Below are positions 1 to 10,619 of a stretch of DNA of 64,000 nucleotides, piece by piece. A program made the translations under genes and the position numbers. The stretch covers positions 62,001-126,000 of the forward strand of contig CAJNOP010000281.1 in assembly GCA_905250075.1 (NCBI GenBank). The letters run 5' to 3'. Origin of the DNA: Rotaria sp. Silwood1 (Eukaryota > Rotifera > Eurotatoria > Philodinida > Philodinidae). The notes beneath the pieces were generated by a model that had not been told where the DNA came from, made no database searches, and was given only the letters and a program-made list of their open reading frames with translations. Position 1 is the stretch's first letter, and each line of letters starts with the position of its first letter.

Positions 1-32
1 TTTTAAATTTTTATTATCTTATTTTTATTTAG

Positions 33-604
33 TAATCCAAGTGTTCATCCAGCTGTTGTCAAACAACAATATGATCCACATAATGTATGGGATTTTGAAA
101 ATCAATGGCGTACAGAATTATTTTCTTGTAAACCAACGGGTCAATGTAAAAATTTATATTATTTAAAAAAAATTTTTTTTATCGAAATCTTATTATTATT
201 TTTGTATTTTTGATCAACATAGGCTGTTTTGCTTGTTTCTGTTGCTGTTGTATGGGATGCAAATTGGCTAAACATTTAGGAGAATCAGCAATTCTTGGTT
301 GTTGTCCATGTTCATTACCATATTTTCGTACCAAACTGCGAACAGCAAGACGTATTGAAGTTTGTAGACATTGTTACACAAAAAAAAAGAACAAAAAGAA
401 AAAAACGTGAATATTTATTTAAATTGAATTGATTTTTAGGGTGGCTGTTGTGGTGATTTTTGTGCATCAAATTGTTGCCCAGCATGTACAGCTAATCAAA
501 TGGCAAATGAACTTGAATCGCAAGGATTATGGGATCCACCAAAAACAAGAAAAACTCATCCTCGAAATGATCGTTCAAACCGTCGTAATAGTGGCGATTA
601 TTAA
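33..604 (+). CDS. PLAC8 (cornifelin-like) cysteine-rich protein, copy 1, 5' part outside window
   Basis: Three exons can be joined in frame: 33-145, 223-359 and 440-604 (TAA). Acceptors are at 31-32, 221-222 and 438-439 and donors at 146 and 360. The 138 visible codons show the PLAC8 layout: an acidic/aromatic lead (VWDFENQW), a Cys cluster (CCFACFCCCCMGC), then GE, CCPCSLPYFRTKLRTARRIE, and a last exon with GGCCGDFCASNCCPACTANQ followed by MANELE. PLAC8 proteins are small Cys-rich proteins, often at the membrane; roles range from cell-number and metal regulation in plants to epidermal proteins in vertebrates, so no specific role is assigned. The reading begins with the last base of a split codon, so a short first exon with the ATG must lie before base 1, as in the next two copies. 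The basic C-terminal tail (TRKTHPRNDRSNRRN) is absent from copies 2 and 3. Confidence 0.85.
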
Positions 605-1138
605 TAAACTAAAACTATATTTGACACTTGAATATTTCACTTTCCTTTCTTTTTTCTTTTTACAGATATCTGTATAATCGTATACACATATGAATAAAAA
701 AAAAAGAGAAACAAATTCAACTATGTATTCCGTTTTGTTTGCTTTTTAAGTCAACAATAAAAACTATGATCGTATTGGCTGTCATTGTAATCATTCCATT
801 CAATTCTTTCCATAGTAACAAAAGTGGTTTTTTTTTTTTTTGTTAATAATAAATGAGACATGAGCAAAATAAAAACGATAGTTGTTATTGTTGTATTGTA
901 GTGCAATACTTATGATGTGTATAAGTTTGTTGTTTCTAAAAAAAATAGGTTCATTATTTGTCTTTGACAATCTTGTGTTATTTGTTTCTTTCTTTCATTT
1001 TTTAACATTTTTTTTCTTTTACTCGTGCCATTGAAGTAACGAAATGATTATATTACCTTGACAACAATTTTTACTGTATGTTCATTGATCAATTTCAAAA
1101 AGAAAAGAAAAATTATAAACGTTCATCTAGTAAAATCA
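605..1138. other. Intergenic, AT-rich
   Basis: Contains 3' UTR-like sequence with AATAAA-type signals near 692 and 757, and homopolymer A/T runs. I see no further coding signal. Confidence 0.5.
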
Positions 1139-1678
1139 ATGACAAGGTAAAACGATTTTTTTTTCGCTTTATTTATATTAAATTATTTATCAAATTTAAA
1201 AAAAAGTCAACCAATTGTAATTCCACCAAATAGTTTAAATGAATTTTATACATTTGATAATGGTTGGCATCAAACATTTTTTGATTCATTTAAACCATGT
1301 CCACAATGTATGTAAAATTTTTATTTTTTTCAAAATACATAAATTTTAATTGATGAAGATATTTGCTTTTTTTTTGTTTTGAAGCTGCTTTTGCTTGTTT
1401 TTGTAATCCATGTTATATAGCTAAATTAAATGATCGTGTTAATGAACATTTTCTAATTTGTTGTATTAATCCATGTTCATTAATGGTATTACGTACAAAA
1501 GTTCGAACAGCTTTTCATATTCGAGTAAATAAAACAAAAAGAAAAAAAAATATATTTAGTTTTTATTTATTTTTAGGGTAGTTTAGCAGAAGATTGTTAT
1601 TCAACATGTTGTTGTTTATATTCATGTGCTGCAATGCAAATCGAAAAAGAACTTGATCATCAAAGTATTCCTAAGTAA
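1139..1678 (+). CDS. PLAC8 (cornifelin-like) protein, copy 2, complete
   Basis: Four exons: 1139-1146 (ATG ACA AG), 1207-1307, 1385-1524 and 1577-1678 (TAA), giving 116 residues. The 8-nt start exon is inferred because its donor (gtaaaac) and the acceptor at 1205-1206 join in frame to MTSQPIVIPP. The core keeps FACFCNPC, a long Cys-containing middle (CCINPCSLMVLRTKVRTAF) and a last exon with AEDCYSTCCCLYSCAAMQIE. Intron positions in the core match copy 1 and copy 3 exactly, including the donor right after the RT..R(I/H)(E/R) block. This shows a tandem duplication of one ancestral gene. Spacing to copy 1 is about 0.5 kb. The Cys pattern in the last exon is looser than in copies 1 and 3. Confidence 0.83.
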
Positions 1679-2884
1679 AAATGTTCAATAGATATTTTTT
1701 ATAAAATTGTTAATAAATTTTTTTTTTTTTTGGAATCTATTATCAAAATAAAATAATGTTAAAAATAATTTACATTGAATATATACTATTTGTTAAACAT
1801 AGATATGTATATATATATACATAGACTTGATTGTATATGATCAAATGAAATAATACAAGATTACTCGACATAACTTGCCTTCGGTGATAGAAAGTTGAGG
1901 TCAATGCATGACAATCATAACAATGCTCACCATAGGCTTTAGCAAACGAGATTAATGGCTATTTTCATTGTAATGTTTTTAGAATATTTCAAAATCTTCT
2001 TTGATATGGATTGAAGAAGATTTTTGACTATTTCGAATAGTATGATTTCTAATTTTGTGTATTGCATTGTGTTTGATTGTCGGTATGACATAGATGTATA
2101 TAAAATGCTTATTTCATCAGTTAAGTAACAATGGTTAGAATAATAAACAAAGTAAAAGTTTTAAGAAAAACAAACGAAATAAAAATAAAAAGCGAACGAG
2201 AAAAACTTCTGTTTGAAATACAGAAATAAATAAGACAAATCGTTTCTCTGACAACCCGATTATACTTAGAAAGAAACTATTACTTTTTGTAAGATTTTAT
2301 ACTTAACATATTTTGTATGAATTGGAAACAAAAGAAAAAAAGATATGTAATAGTATGATATTAAAAAGTTCTTTTTTTTTTATACTGTATGACATTGCTT
2401 ATTCTGGAGAAAAAGAAAAAAAACCAAAATAACTTTATATTCTTTCTGCTATAATTCCCCGAAGAATATTTTCATAATAAAATTGTAATTTTATTTTCAA
2501 ATTTATTAATAATTATAGTTGAACTTATTAGAGATCATAATCTATAAGTACAATTTGAAATAGAAAAAAAAAAAAGAAGAAAAATGTCAACTATTTATTT
2601 TTGATTGAATAATTTTATTTAATATAAGTTGAATATTATTTTGCAAATAAATATTATATCTAAATTATTTCTTTTATTTTTATATAAATTGAAAAAAAAA
2701 AAATCTTTCTTTTGAACAAATCTCATTTTATGCTTAAATTTTGTTCGTTTCAAGTATGTCAATATGTAACCTAAATGGAATTAATCATATGCATCTTGTT
2801 CCATAGCAGCACTAACAAATGTAAAAAAGAATATGTTGTACTTTTGGACAATTTTTAAACAATTATATTAAAGCGAACAAAAAA
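1679..2884. other. Intergenic between PLAC8 copies 2 and 3
   Basis: Very AT-rich with many A and T runs and a TATATATA stretch near 1808. No open frame or RNA-like structure was recognised. It presumably holds the 3' end of copy 2 and the promoter of copy 3. Confidence 0.5.
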
Positions 2885-3405
2885 ATGTATCCTACACTTT
2901 CACCGTATGTTTTTGTAGAATAAATTAATACAGTCAAAAAAAACAAAATTTCTCATATATATATATAGTATTGTAGTACAAACAAAACCAGGTGATGATG
3001 TTTGGGCATTTGAAAATTGGTGGACACAACAATTACATCAATGTTGTGATAATACAGAAATTTGTAAGTAAATAAACATTTTCGTAAATGTTAAAAATTT
3101 TCTTTTTTTTTTGATCTTAGGTTGTCTCGTATGTTGGTGTTGTCCATGTACATTGTACAAAATCTATGATCGTGCTGATGAAGATTTATTAACATGTTGT
3201 TGGCCAATGACTTTATGGCCATTACGTACTAAAATTCGAACTTTATTTCGTATACGAGTATGCGCTAGATTAACCAAAAAAAAAAGAGTTAAATTTTTTT
3301 TTTTCATAATAGGGTTCTGTATGTGGTGATTGTTTAGCTGTTTACTGTTGTCCATGTTGTGCTATAATTCAAATGCATCGTGAATTAACACAACAAGGAT
3401 TATAA
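2885..3405 (+). CDS. PLAC8 (cornifelin-like) protein, copy 3, complete
   Basis: Four exons: 2885-2904 (ATG), 2969-3063, 3121-3257 and 3313-3405 (TAA), giving 114 residues. The first exon MYPTLSP joins through donor gtatgt and the acceptor at 2967-2968 to IVVQTKPGDDVWAFENWW. The Cys-rich core CCLVCWCCPCTLYKIYDRA is followed by CCWPMTLWPLRTKIRTLFRI, and the last exon holds CGDCLAVYCCPCCAIIQMH and RELTQQGL. The C-terminal (C/D)C..CQ-like region is complete. Gene order, strand and splice sites match copies 1 and 2. An alternative acceptor at 2975-2976 would break the frame, so the one given is preferred. The stop lies about 100 bp from the stop of the convergent IRF2BP-like gene, so the two 3' UTRs probably abut or overlap. 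Confidence 0.83.
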
Positions 3406-3510
3406 AAAGCAAAAAAAAGAAAAAACTCAGACATTTTAATATAATATATACAACAATCAAAAACCAAAAAAAAAGAAGTATTAAATAAAAAATACAAAGA
3501 GAATTTGTCT

Positions 3511-4852
3511 TTAAATTTCTGTTTCTTGTTTTATTGTTAAAGTTGATGGTGAATTTGTTTTTGAAGATGATGGTGATTTTGTATTAAGTATTGTTTCAAT
3601 TTCAGTTCTCATAAATGCCCATGGTACATTTGTTGAACCAACTAATGGACATTTTAAACCACTTGGACAATAAATTTCTTTTTCACCTATTTGTTTTTTA
3701 ATAAAATTTTTACAACATAAAAAACAATAACGATGTTCAGATATTGATGGACATTGTACAAAATGTGTATCTTCAAGTGCTTGATGACATTCACTACATT
3801 GAAGTATTAATAATGGTATTGATGTTGTTAATGATTCATTTATTTGTTGATGTGTTGTACGTAAACGTTTTGTTAAACGATATTTATTAATTGAATTTAT
3901 ATCAATATCATTATGTTTACGTTTTGATATTGTTTGACGTATAGATGGTAATTTTATTTGTTTTGAATCAAGATATATTTCAGGTAAAAGATTTTTATTA
4001 GGTAATTCTTTAAATGAACGTATACGTTCATGAAGTAAATCATTTAATAAATGCCAATTATTTATTGTTTCATCATCTATTGTATTTATAGATTTTATTC
4101 GATATTCAAGTGCTTTATAAGGATTTTTTATTGATTGATTATCATCAATTGATGATGATGATGAATGTTTAATATCATTATTCATTTGTCGATATAATGA
4201 ATTAATATTAGCATGTACATTACTTGAACCAATAGGATATTCACTAAATATACGTAATTCATATTCATTTGAACCACCCGTTGATGTATGTCGTTGATGA
4301 GAATCAAAAAGAAATAAACGTGCTTGAATAGTTGGATCACGTTTAAGACGTATATCAAATGGAGTTGATGATGTTAATAAACGTAAACTATCTTTAACTA
4401 AATCAGGTAATGATAAATCATCAGGTTCTTGTGTTGATGTTGCTTCATTTGATGGAGATGATGATGATGATAAATATGATGGACGAGTATTAAATGATGT
4501 TGATATACGATGTTGTCCATTTGATAAAGATTTATATGGATAATGAATACCATTTGTTGAAACAAATGATGTTGAAAGTGGTAAAAGTGTTTTTGATGAT
4601 GTAAAATTATTTGAACGATCAATTAATGATGTACGTCGAAGCATACGAGCATTTTCAAGAATTGTTTCAATACGATCGGCACCTAAATTTTTTTTTTCAT
4701 AGGATTTTTATATATTATAAAATAAAAAAGATATATTTACCTTCATAATTTACACAACCACGACAAACAGTTTCTGAAAAATCATAAATCATTGCCCAAG
4801 GTGTACGAGGTAGATCACATAGATAACAATGTTGTCGATTCAATCGATACAT
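3511..4852 (-). CDS. IRF2BP-family zinc-finger / C3HC4 protein (IRF2BP1/2/L-like)
   Basis: Two exons on the minus strand, 4852-4741 and 4682-3511, give 427 residues. The first exon encodes the N-terminal IRF2BP zinc finger: [17 protein letters not shown], then CRGCVNYEG, continued across the intron by ADRIE. From about residue 332 to 403 is the C-terminal C3HC4 RING-like domain, with [37 protein letters not shown] and PWAFM. These two blocks are diagnostic of the IRF2BP1/IRF2BP2/IRF2BPL family of nuclear co-repressors that bind interferon regulatory factor 2. The middle is low complexity, rich in Ser, Asn and Ile, and probably disordered. Vertebrate members are longer (roughly 580-800 residues); the difference lies in the linker. 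The ATG at 4852 is chosen because it directly precedes the conserved finger. Confidence 0.9.
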
Positions 4853-5400
4853 CTTTGAATTAATCAAAGAATAAACGTAGTCTTTTTCTCTTGAGTATGA
4901 TGATGAGTGAATAGAAAGAACTTGCTTCTCTATGTTTCATCGCATCTCTCTCTCTCTTGCTTTTGCGCACGCTTTCTCTCTCTCTTTTCGCTTTGTGTGC
5001 GTGTGTGAATGCATGCTTGCACGCACCGCTGTAATCATGCGAATGCACACACGCGGACATATCCGTATACGTGCTGTGATGGTGATGGCGTGCTCAAACA
5101 GAATTTGATTTCGACGTTCTTGCTCGTTCGCATGTGCGTGATCTTCATTCACATATATACACAGGAGAAGAGAAAAAAAAGAAGAAGTTGACTGAGCAAC
5201 ATCGAGTGTAGAATAAAGAAGAGCAAATAAATATATGTAGACGTGTTTGGAATCAACATTTGAAGATTTTGTAGCTATAGCACGTTGCATCACAGATGAG
5301 AGAAAAAGAAAGGCTAATGATATGGACAATTTTTTAACAAACAAGTCACGTTCAATTCTCGAAGGCATATTCGAATAAGAAATTTCTTTTTTTTTTTTTT
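4853..5400 (-). promoter_or_regulatory. Probable promoter / 5' UTR of the IRF2BP-like gene, with CT/GA repeats
   Basis: The stretch is markedly richer in G+C than its surroundings and holds CT runs (GA on the gene's strand) near 4945-4985, and TG/CG-rich motifs near 4995-5065. A minus-strand open frame at 4937-5368 exists but has low-complexity composition (KRKEREKACAKAR), so I treat it as chance or leader sequence. GA-rich proximal promoters are common in animals; the role here is inference from position. Confidence 0.3.
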
Positions 5401-7240
5401 CTTCTCATTTTGTTTTTTGGTGTTGCCTATTGAACATTGATGAGTTAGATATATTTGAAAATATTCGATTTATTTTTAGATATATATATAATTTTATTGA
5501 AAAATGATGATAGCTTTTTTTTTTTGTTCAATCAATGAATGAAAATTTACAAGAAAATATATTCATGCACGAAAAAGAAAACTAATATGGTTGACGGATT
5601 GTTTTATATTCATACAAGTATCGAATGTGCATGTCAACACGCAAAGTTCGCCGTCACTTAGCATCGTCTTGTTCTCCATCTTTCAATGTATATGCATTAG
5701 GTGACACGCGAATAGTTAGCTATTGAAAGTTATCGTAGACATCGTTGTCGCTTGTCACGATTTGAATATAATTGTCGAATAGTTTTGGACGGAAAGGCAA
5801 AGAAGAAAAAAGAATAAATCAAAAAAAATACGTGCTTTGTAATCATATGATAGATTCTCTTATAGTTATGAGTTATGAATAATAATTATTTGAATAAAAT
5901 TTAAAAAAAAAAAAAGAAAAGTAAAAATGACCATTTCATATAGAGAAAAAAAAAGTCATGATAAATATGAATATTAATTACATATTATTAATCAATGAAA
6001 AATTTTAACTTTTTTTAGTTCTTTACTTTAGGATTTATATGTTTTCAAAAGAATTTTAGATAGTATTGAAGAAACTTTTGAATAAATATTAGATTCAAAT
6101 GTATTCAAATAGAAAGTGATATGAAGTTGATTATGGTGGTCAGAGCAGGATTTCCATTTTAAAAGAACATATGACACCGACTGTTACTTATTGAGTATTA
6201 ATAAAAGTGTTTTGTGTTTTCAAAAACTATGAAAAAAATACATTGTAAAAATTTTTTTTGAATAAACTAATTGTATAATTACGTTTTGAAAGGGACCTGG
6301 TTCTATCAAAAAAACAAATAATTAATAGTCGGCCTTTACTATGATTTTTGTATGTTGCAGAAACAGATATAATTATTTATATAAACTAAAATAATCAGCT
6401 TAGAAGGTGATGTCTTAACTAAAATATCGATTTTGTTTTCGACAAAGCAGTTTATAATATGTTTTTCACGAGTTTGCAAGAAATCCAAGCTCTTTCTTTA
6501 ATTACTGTATCAATTGAAGTCAGTAGAATAATTCATTTTAAAGTAAAGATCACATTCTATCGAGCGAAAAAGAAGAATGAGCTTCTTAGTACCTTTTGTT
6601 TAAGTACAGTTGAGTCTAACATTTGTTTAAAACTTTTTGCAACATTCATTATATGTCCTATCGAAGTTACAACTTCGATGTTCATATTTGTTTAAGTTAT
6701 TTCATAGACTCATCTATTAATAAATAACTATGAATTCATTCATGGTATTAGTATTTATAGACAATATGTCATTTTAAATATGTACATATCATTTTTTAAG
6801 AAAAAAAAAAAGTTCTTTATTTTGCATATAACTGTAGATCTTTTCAAATAATATTAGATTCTGTAGCTAAGAATAGATGTGTGAGAACATTCTCTTTATT
6901 GAACTCGTACACACACTCTAGTGTACGAATTTGGACTCAAATATGTAAAACTTTGATAACAATCAAATGGATGCAATTTTTTTTTTCTATCGAAGTAGCT
7001 TCTGATTTCCATGAGTTTATCAATGAATATAAAGTTTATTTAAAAATTAGTATTGTTAACGAAAATAAATTGATGAATGGACAAAATATACATTCTTTTT
7101 TCTTATATTTTGAATACGATAGATTTATATATTCTTGTATGATGTCATCATTTTGTTCATATATTGTAAAACAAAATTACAAGCAAGAAAATTTCAAAAA
7201 ACCGACTGTCATGTTATTAAAAAATATGAAATCTCTTGCA
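5401..7240. other. AT-rich intergenic DNA, no gene recognised
   Basis: Homopolymer runs and short open frames only. The plus-strand frames at 6459-6695 and 6881-7330 have no recognisable domain, and the second runs into the telomere-like module at 7241-7317. I see nothing supportable as a gene. Confidence 0.45.
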
Positions 7241-7317
7241 GATGTGGGGTGTGGGTATCATTCTCTGTCTCACATCCTACATAGCAACATCTACACCACC
7301 CACAACCACATACCCCC
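7241..7317. repeat. Telomere-like hairpin module (degenerate)
   Basis: The G-rich arm GATGTGGGGTGTGGGT is followed by a spacer of about 35 bp and then a C-rich arm containing CCACCCACAACCACATACCC. The units are variants of TGTGGG and CCCACA, in the order G-rich then C-rich. Confidence 0.6.
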
Positions 7318-7428
7318 AATGACAATATAATTACGTCAAGGGCAATCATCTAAATTAGCATAAATACGTCACGATTTATCATAAGCTATATTTGGTATAT
7401 GCAAATTTATGGTTCAATTAGTGATAAA

Positions 7429-7760
7429 ATGACATCAATAGATCAAGTGTATGAAAAAAATTTTGTTCATGATTTTATTGATATTAATTATGCATGTTCA
7501 ATTGAACTGGTTACTAAAAAAAATAAATAAATAAAAGGTGCTAGTTATGCATTAAAACGATGAGCAATTGATTTTAAACGTATATATCCATCAAGATTTT
7601 GCCTTTCAACATCAGCTAAATTAGGTACAGGAGTATTAACTGATGAAACGAATTGCGTTTTTCAAAAGATACTTATTAGCATTCTATTAATGAACGTTCA
7701 AAATTATTAAATCCAATTTCATATCATTGGGTTGGTAATATTATGAATTTAAAGATCATT
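7429..7760 (+). pseudogene. Decayed coding relic, family not recognised
   Basis: Reads as protein-like segments broken by stops: an ATG-led piece (MTSIDQVYEKNFVHDFIDIN) at 7429, then after an A-rich patch GASYALKR, a TGA, and AIDFKRIYPSRFC, and further on LLNPISYHWVG. The patchwork of plausible protein with stops indicates a dead gene fragment. I cannot name the family. The sequence from about 7761 to 8144 shows nothing clear. Confidence 0.3.
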
Positions 7761-8144
7761 ATAAAAAATAAAATGTAAAAACAAATGTTAGTGATTATGT
7801 GATAGAACGTGGTGGTTTAATGAAGCCATCCATGGTTATTTATTGAAAGAAGATATAGATGTGCAGGTCACACTTTTTCTCTTCATCCACATTCACATCC
7901 TCTAGATTTTTATGCTGAATCAATAATGGTAGTAAGACATATCGCTTTTCTTTCCATGTAACTGTGTCACCTCTATTTTCATATGACGACGGGAGGTGTT
8001 TTTATTTTCTTATCGCCGAAAAAATAAATTCAGAACGATAAAAAGACGCATGGCAAACAAATTCATTTTCGTTCATGACATTTTACCATCAAGCAAAACG
8101 AATAGAAACGCATCGTTATTGCATTACTACCGTGTTTGTCCATA

Positions 8145-9347
8145 ATGACGATGTCTCTTCTTACTCTACCCATCGAGCTTCTATATCAGATATTGGATCA
8201 TCTTGATGTACAAACAATTCTCTATTCGTTTCGTCATATCTGTATACAACTCTATACAATTACGAAAACGTATAATCGGTTTGAGCTCAATCTAAATACA
8301 AAACCAGAACTCGAATTGGAAATCATTTCTCGACAGATTCCATCAGAAGGTTTCATTTCATTAACTTTCGATGGTTATGCGAGGCCATCTCAGATTGATC
8401 TGTTCTTCACATGTTTTAATCTTGGTCAATTTACTCGACTTCGTTCCCTGACGCTTGTTCAAATAGACAACAAACATCTAGCTGAATTCTTACGACATAT
8501 CATAAATTTTCCTCTTGTATCTCTTTCAATCGATTCGTGCAATCGAACCGGAGAGAACACATGGTTTACGATTTGCTCAGCCATTTCTCAGATTCATATT
8601 CGAAAGCTACAGTTGCTCAATTTCAATTTCATTACTGATACTAACTGTTGGTCAATCATAAGTGAATTAAAATATTTGGCAATAAGATCTTGTACCTATC
8701 ACCAATATAGGATCATTCTCCAAAGTTTACCTCGCTTACAGATATTCGCCATGCGGAATTGCATATTTCCGAAATGCGGCAACAATGAGACGGTCTTGTT
8801 ACTTTCTGACATTTCGTGTCACTCACAACTGTTATCCCTAACGTTGAATCAGTGTCAGTTAGACATAAAAAAACTTCACTTACTTTTGTCAATGACACCT
8901 GCATTGGTCTATCTCAAATTAATTTCGCAACATTCGATATTTGACACTTGGTTCAATGGTTCATATTTCGAAGAGCTCATCCAAACGAAGCTACCTATTC
9001 TGAAAAAATTCGAATTTTACGTCTGCTACTCTTGTGATCATAATTTCAACTTTCCTCATAGTACACTTAACTCGATCATTACACTGTTCCAGACACCATT
9101 CTGGTTGAACGAAAAGTGTTGGCCTGTTTCTTGTGCTTATTTCATCACAGAATCTACAATTATTCTGTACACGATGCCAGTTTGTGTTGCTAATTTAACG
9201 TACTCAATCGGATGTGAAGTATCGTCGATTGATGGTGTCTGTCGTCTAATTCGACAACTAACATATCCAAATATTGGCTCAACTGAAAACGAGGTAGAAA
9301 TGAATTTTCCGGTGATATATATATATATAAAGATTTGCTTACGTTGA
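8145..9347 (+). CDS. F-box protein with degenerate leucine-rich repeats (bdelloid-type)
   Basis: An intronless open frame starts at ATG 8145. The N-terminus LLTLPIELLYQILDHLDVQT is an F-box, the Skp1-binding module that recruits substrates to SCF ubiquitin ligases. The rest reads as irregular leucine-rich repeats: LRSLTLVQIDN, LVSLSIDSCNR, IRKLQLLNFN, LYLKL-type strands, and a KLPILKKFEFYV / WLNEKCWPVSCAYF segment. This layout resembles the large F-box families I associate with bdelloid rotifers. As a single exon it ends at 9347 (400 aa). However, a good donor GAG|gtagaa lies at 9294, in phase 0, and the last 18 codons after it look like intron (VIYIYIKICLR from a TATATA run). The phase-0 LRR exons begin at 10620, so a splice from 9293 to 10620 is quite possible. 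Confidence is for the F-box identity; the 3' end is uncertain. Confidence 0.8.
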   Translation: MTMSLLTLPIELLYQILDHLDVQTILYSFRHICIQLYTITKTYNRFELNLNTKPELELEIISRQIPSEGFISLTFDGYARPSQIDLFFTCFNLGQFTRLRSLTLVQIDNKHLAEFLRHIINFPLVSLSIDSCNRTGENTWFTICSAISQIHIRKLQLLNFNFITDTNCWSIISELKYLAIRSCTYHQYRIILQSLPRLQIFAMRNCIFPKCGNNETVLLLSDISCHSQLLSLTLNQCQLDIKKLHLLLSMTPALVYLKLISQHSIFDTWFNGSYFEELIQTKLPILKKFEFYVCYSCDHNFNFPHSTLNSIITLFQTPFWLNEKCWPVSCAYFITESTIILYTMPVCVANLTYSIGCEVSSIDGVCRLIRQLTYPNIGSTENEVEMNFPVIYIYIKICLR

Positions 9348-10619
9348 CCTGTATGATTATTGACGCACTTTGTTCAAAGCGACATCATCTTTCCAGATTC
9401 ATAAACTTGAAACATAGTCAAAGAGCTTTTTTGTTTTGAATATAAGTCCAGAAAAAGTAATCGATTGAGCTGATAATTAGGAATTTTCTTAACTTTATAT
9501 TCGAGACAAAAGATATAAACAATAGGAAACTTTTCATCTAATAGGCATATACTAGTTTTAACTTAAAAACTCTACAGTTTCACTCCCTTTATATTTCATT
9601 TGATAGCGTTAGAGTTACTTTACAAAAACTATAAGTTTTTGAAATACGAATTTCATATCATGGTATGAAACCATAATAGAACTCTGCATATGCCTTCTTT
9701 GGATCAAGTTCATTTTTATTTTCCTCAGAATGATATCTCTTTTATATAGAGATACTTGCAGATCAATATAGTTGTTTTTTTTTCAACACACACCATATGT
9801 TACTAATTTTGCACTTCAAAATATAAGTGAACAAGGTTACTGTAGAAATTCTGACGAATGCTTCGATTACGATACAATTAATACAGCATATGTTCTGATA
9901 AGTTAAGTTTTTTTTAAAATTTTCTCTCAAGCTAGGTAGTTCGTTAAAATGTTGAGCATCTATCATGGATCTAGCGAACAAACGAAGAATATCGAAAATA
10001 TTGCCGTTCTACTCAGTGTCTTGATGCTTAGTCAAGATTCTTCTAATTAATATTGGCTATACTTATTTCGATTATATTTTAACTAAATTAATGCAATGGC
10101 TGCGAAAAAGTTCTTTTGCACTTGACATCCATGACACGCACGTTCTGAAAATGGTTTAATCTTGTGAATAAATGATTAAAAGATTCATTTTTATAAGCTG
10201 GAATAGACGTCTTAGGATGAAATTGGGATTGCTCGAACTATCACAAGTACTTGAGTACCACATGTTTATTGAAGAAAGCTGAGATATACCAAATTATCGA
10301 ATAAGTAACATTGAGACAGTACACGCAACAGTATAGAAAACACACAGCTCTGACAAAAAAAACATAGTTCATTCTTTATTTTACTTGTTTGAGGCCATAA
10401 GACCTGGCTTTGATTAGGATCTAACGTGTGTCTGTACAAAGACAATCTAGAATGTACAAAATTGAGACATACCACAATTGCAGCACGTTATTTTGCCATA
10501 CTTTGTAGATTTTTCGACAGCTGTTGCTTTTTATTTCGTTGAAAAAAATGTTAGAGCGAAATTACAACTCGTTCTTTTCTAATGGGTCACAATATTGCCT
10601 GCTGTTTTATTTTACATAG
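9348..10619. other. Intron or intergenic DNA between F-box exon and LRR exons
   Basis: No coding segment was recognised on either strand; the short minus frames at 9763-9981 and 10266-10475 show no domain. If the F-box and LRR exons form one gene this is a 1.3-kb intron (9294-10619), much longer than the 55-210-nt introns between the LRR exons. Confidence 0.4.

Noticed and set aside
4937..5368. 143-codon minus-strand open frame upstream of the IRF2BP-like gene
   Set aside because: Composition follows CT/GA and TG repeats (HSHTHTKRKEREKACAKAR), no domain, and it lies in the probable promoter/5' UTR.
6881..7330. 149-codon plus-strand open frame
   Set aside because: No recognisable domain, and it runs into the telomere-like module at 7241-7317; treated as chance.
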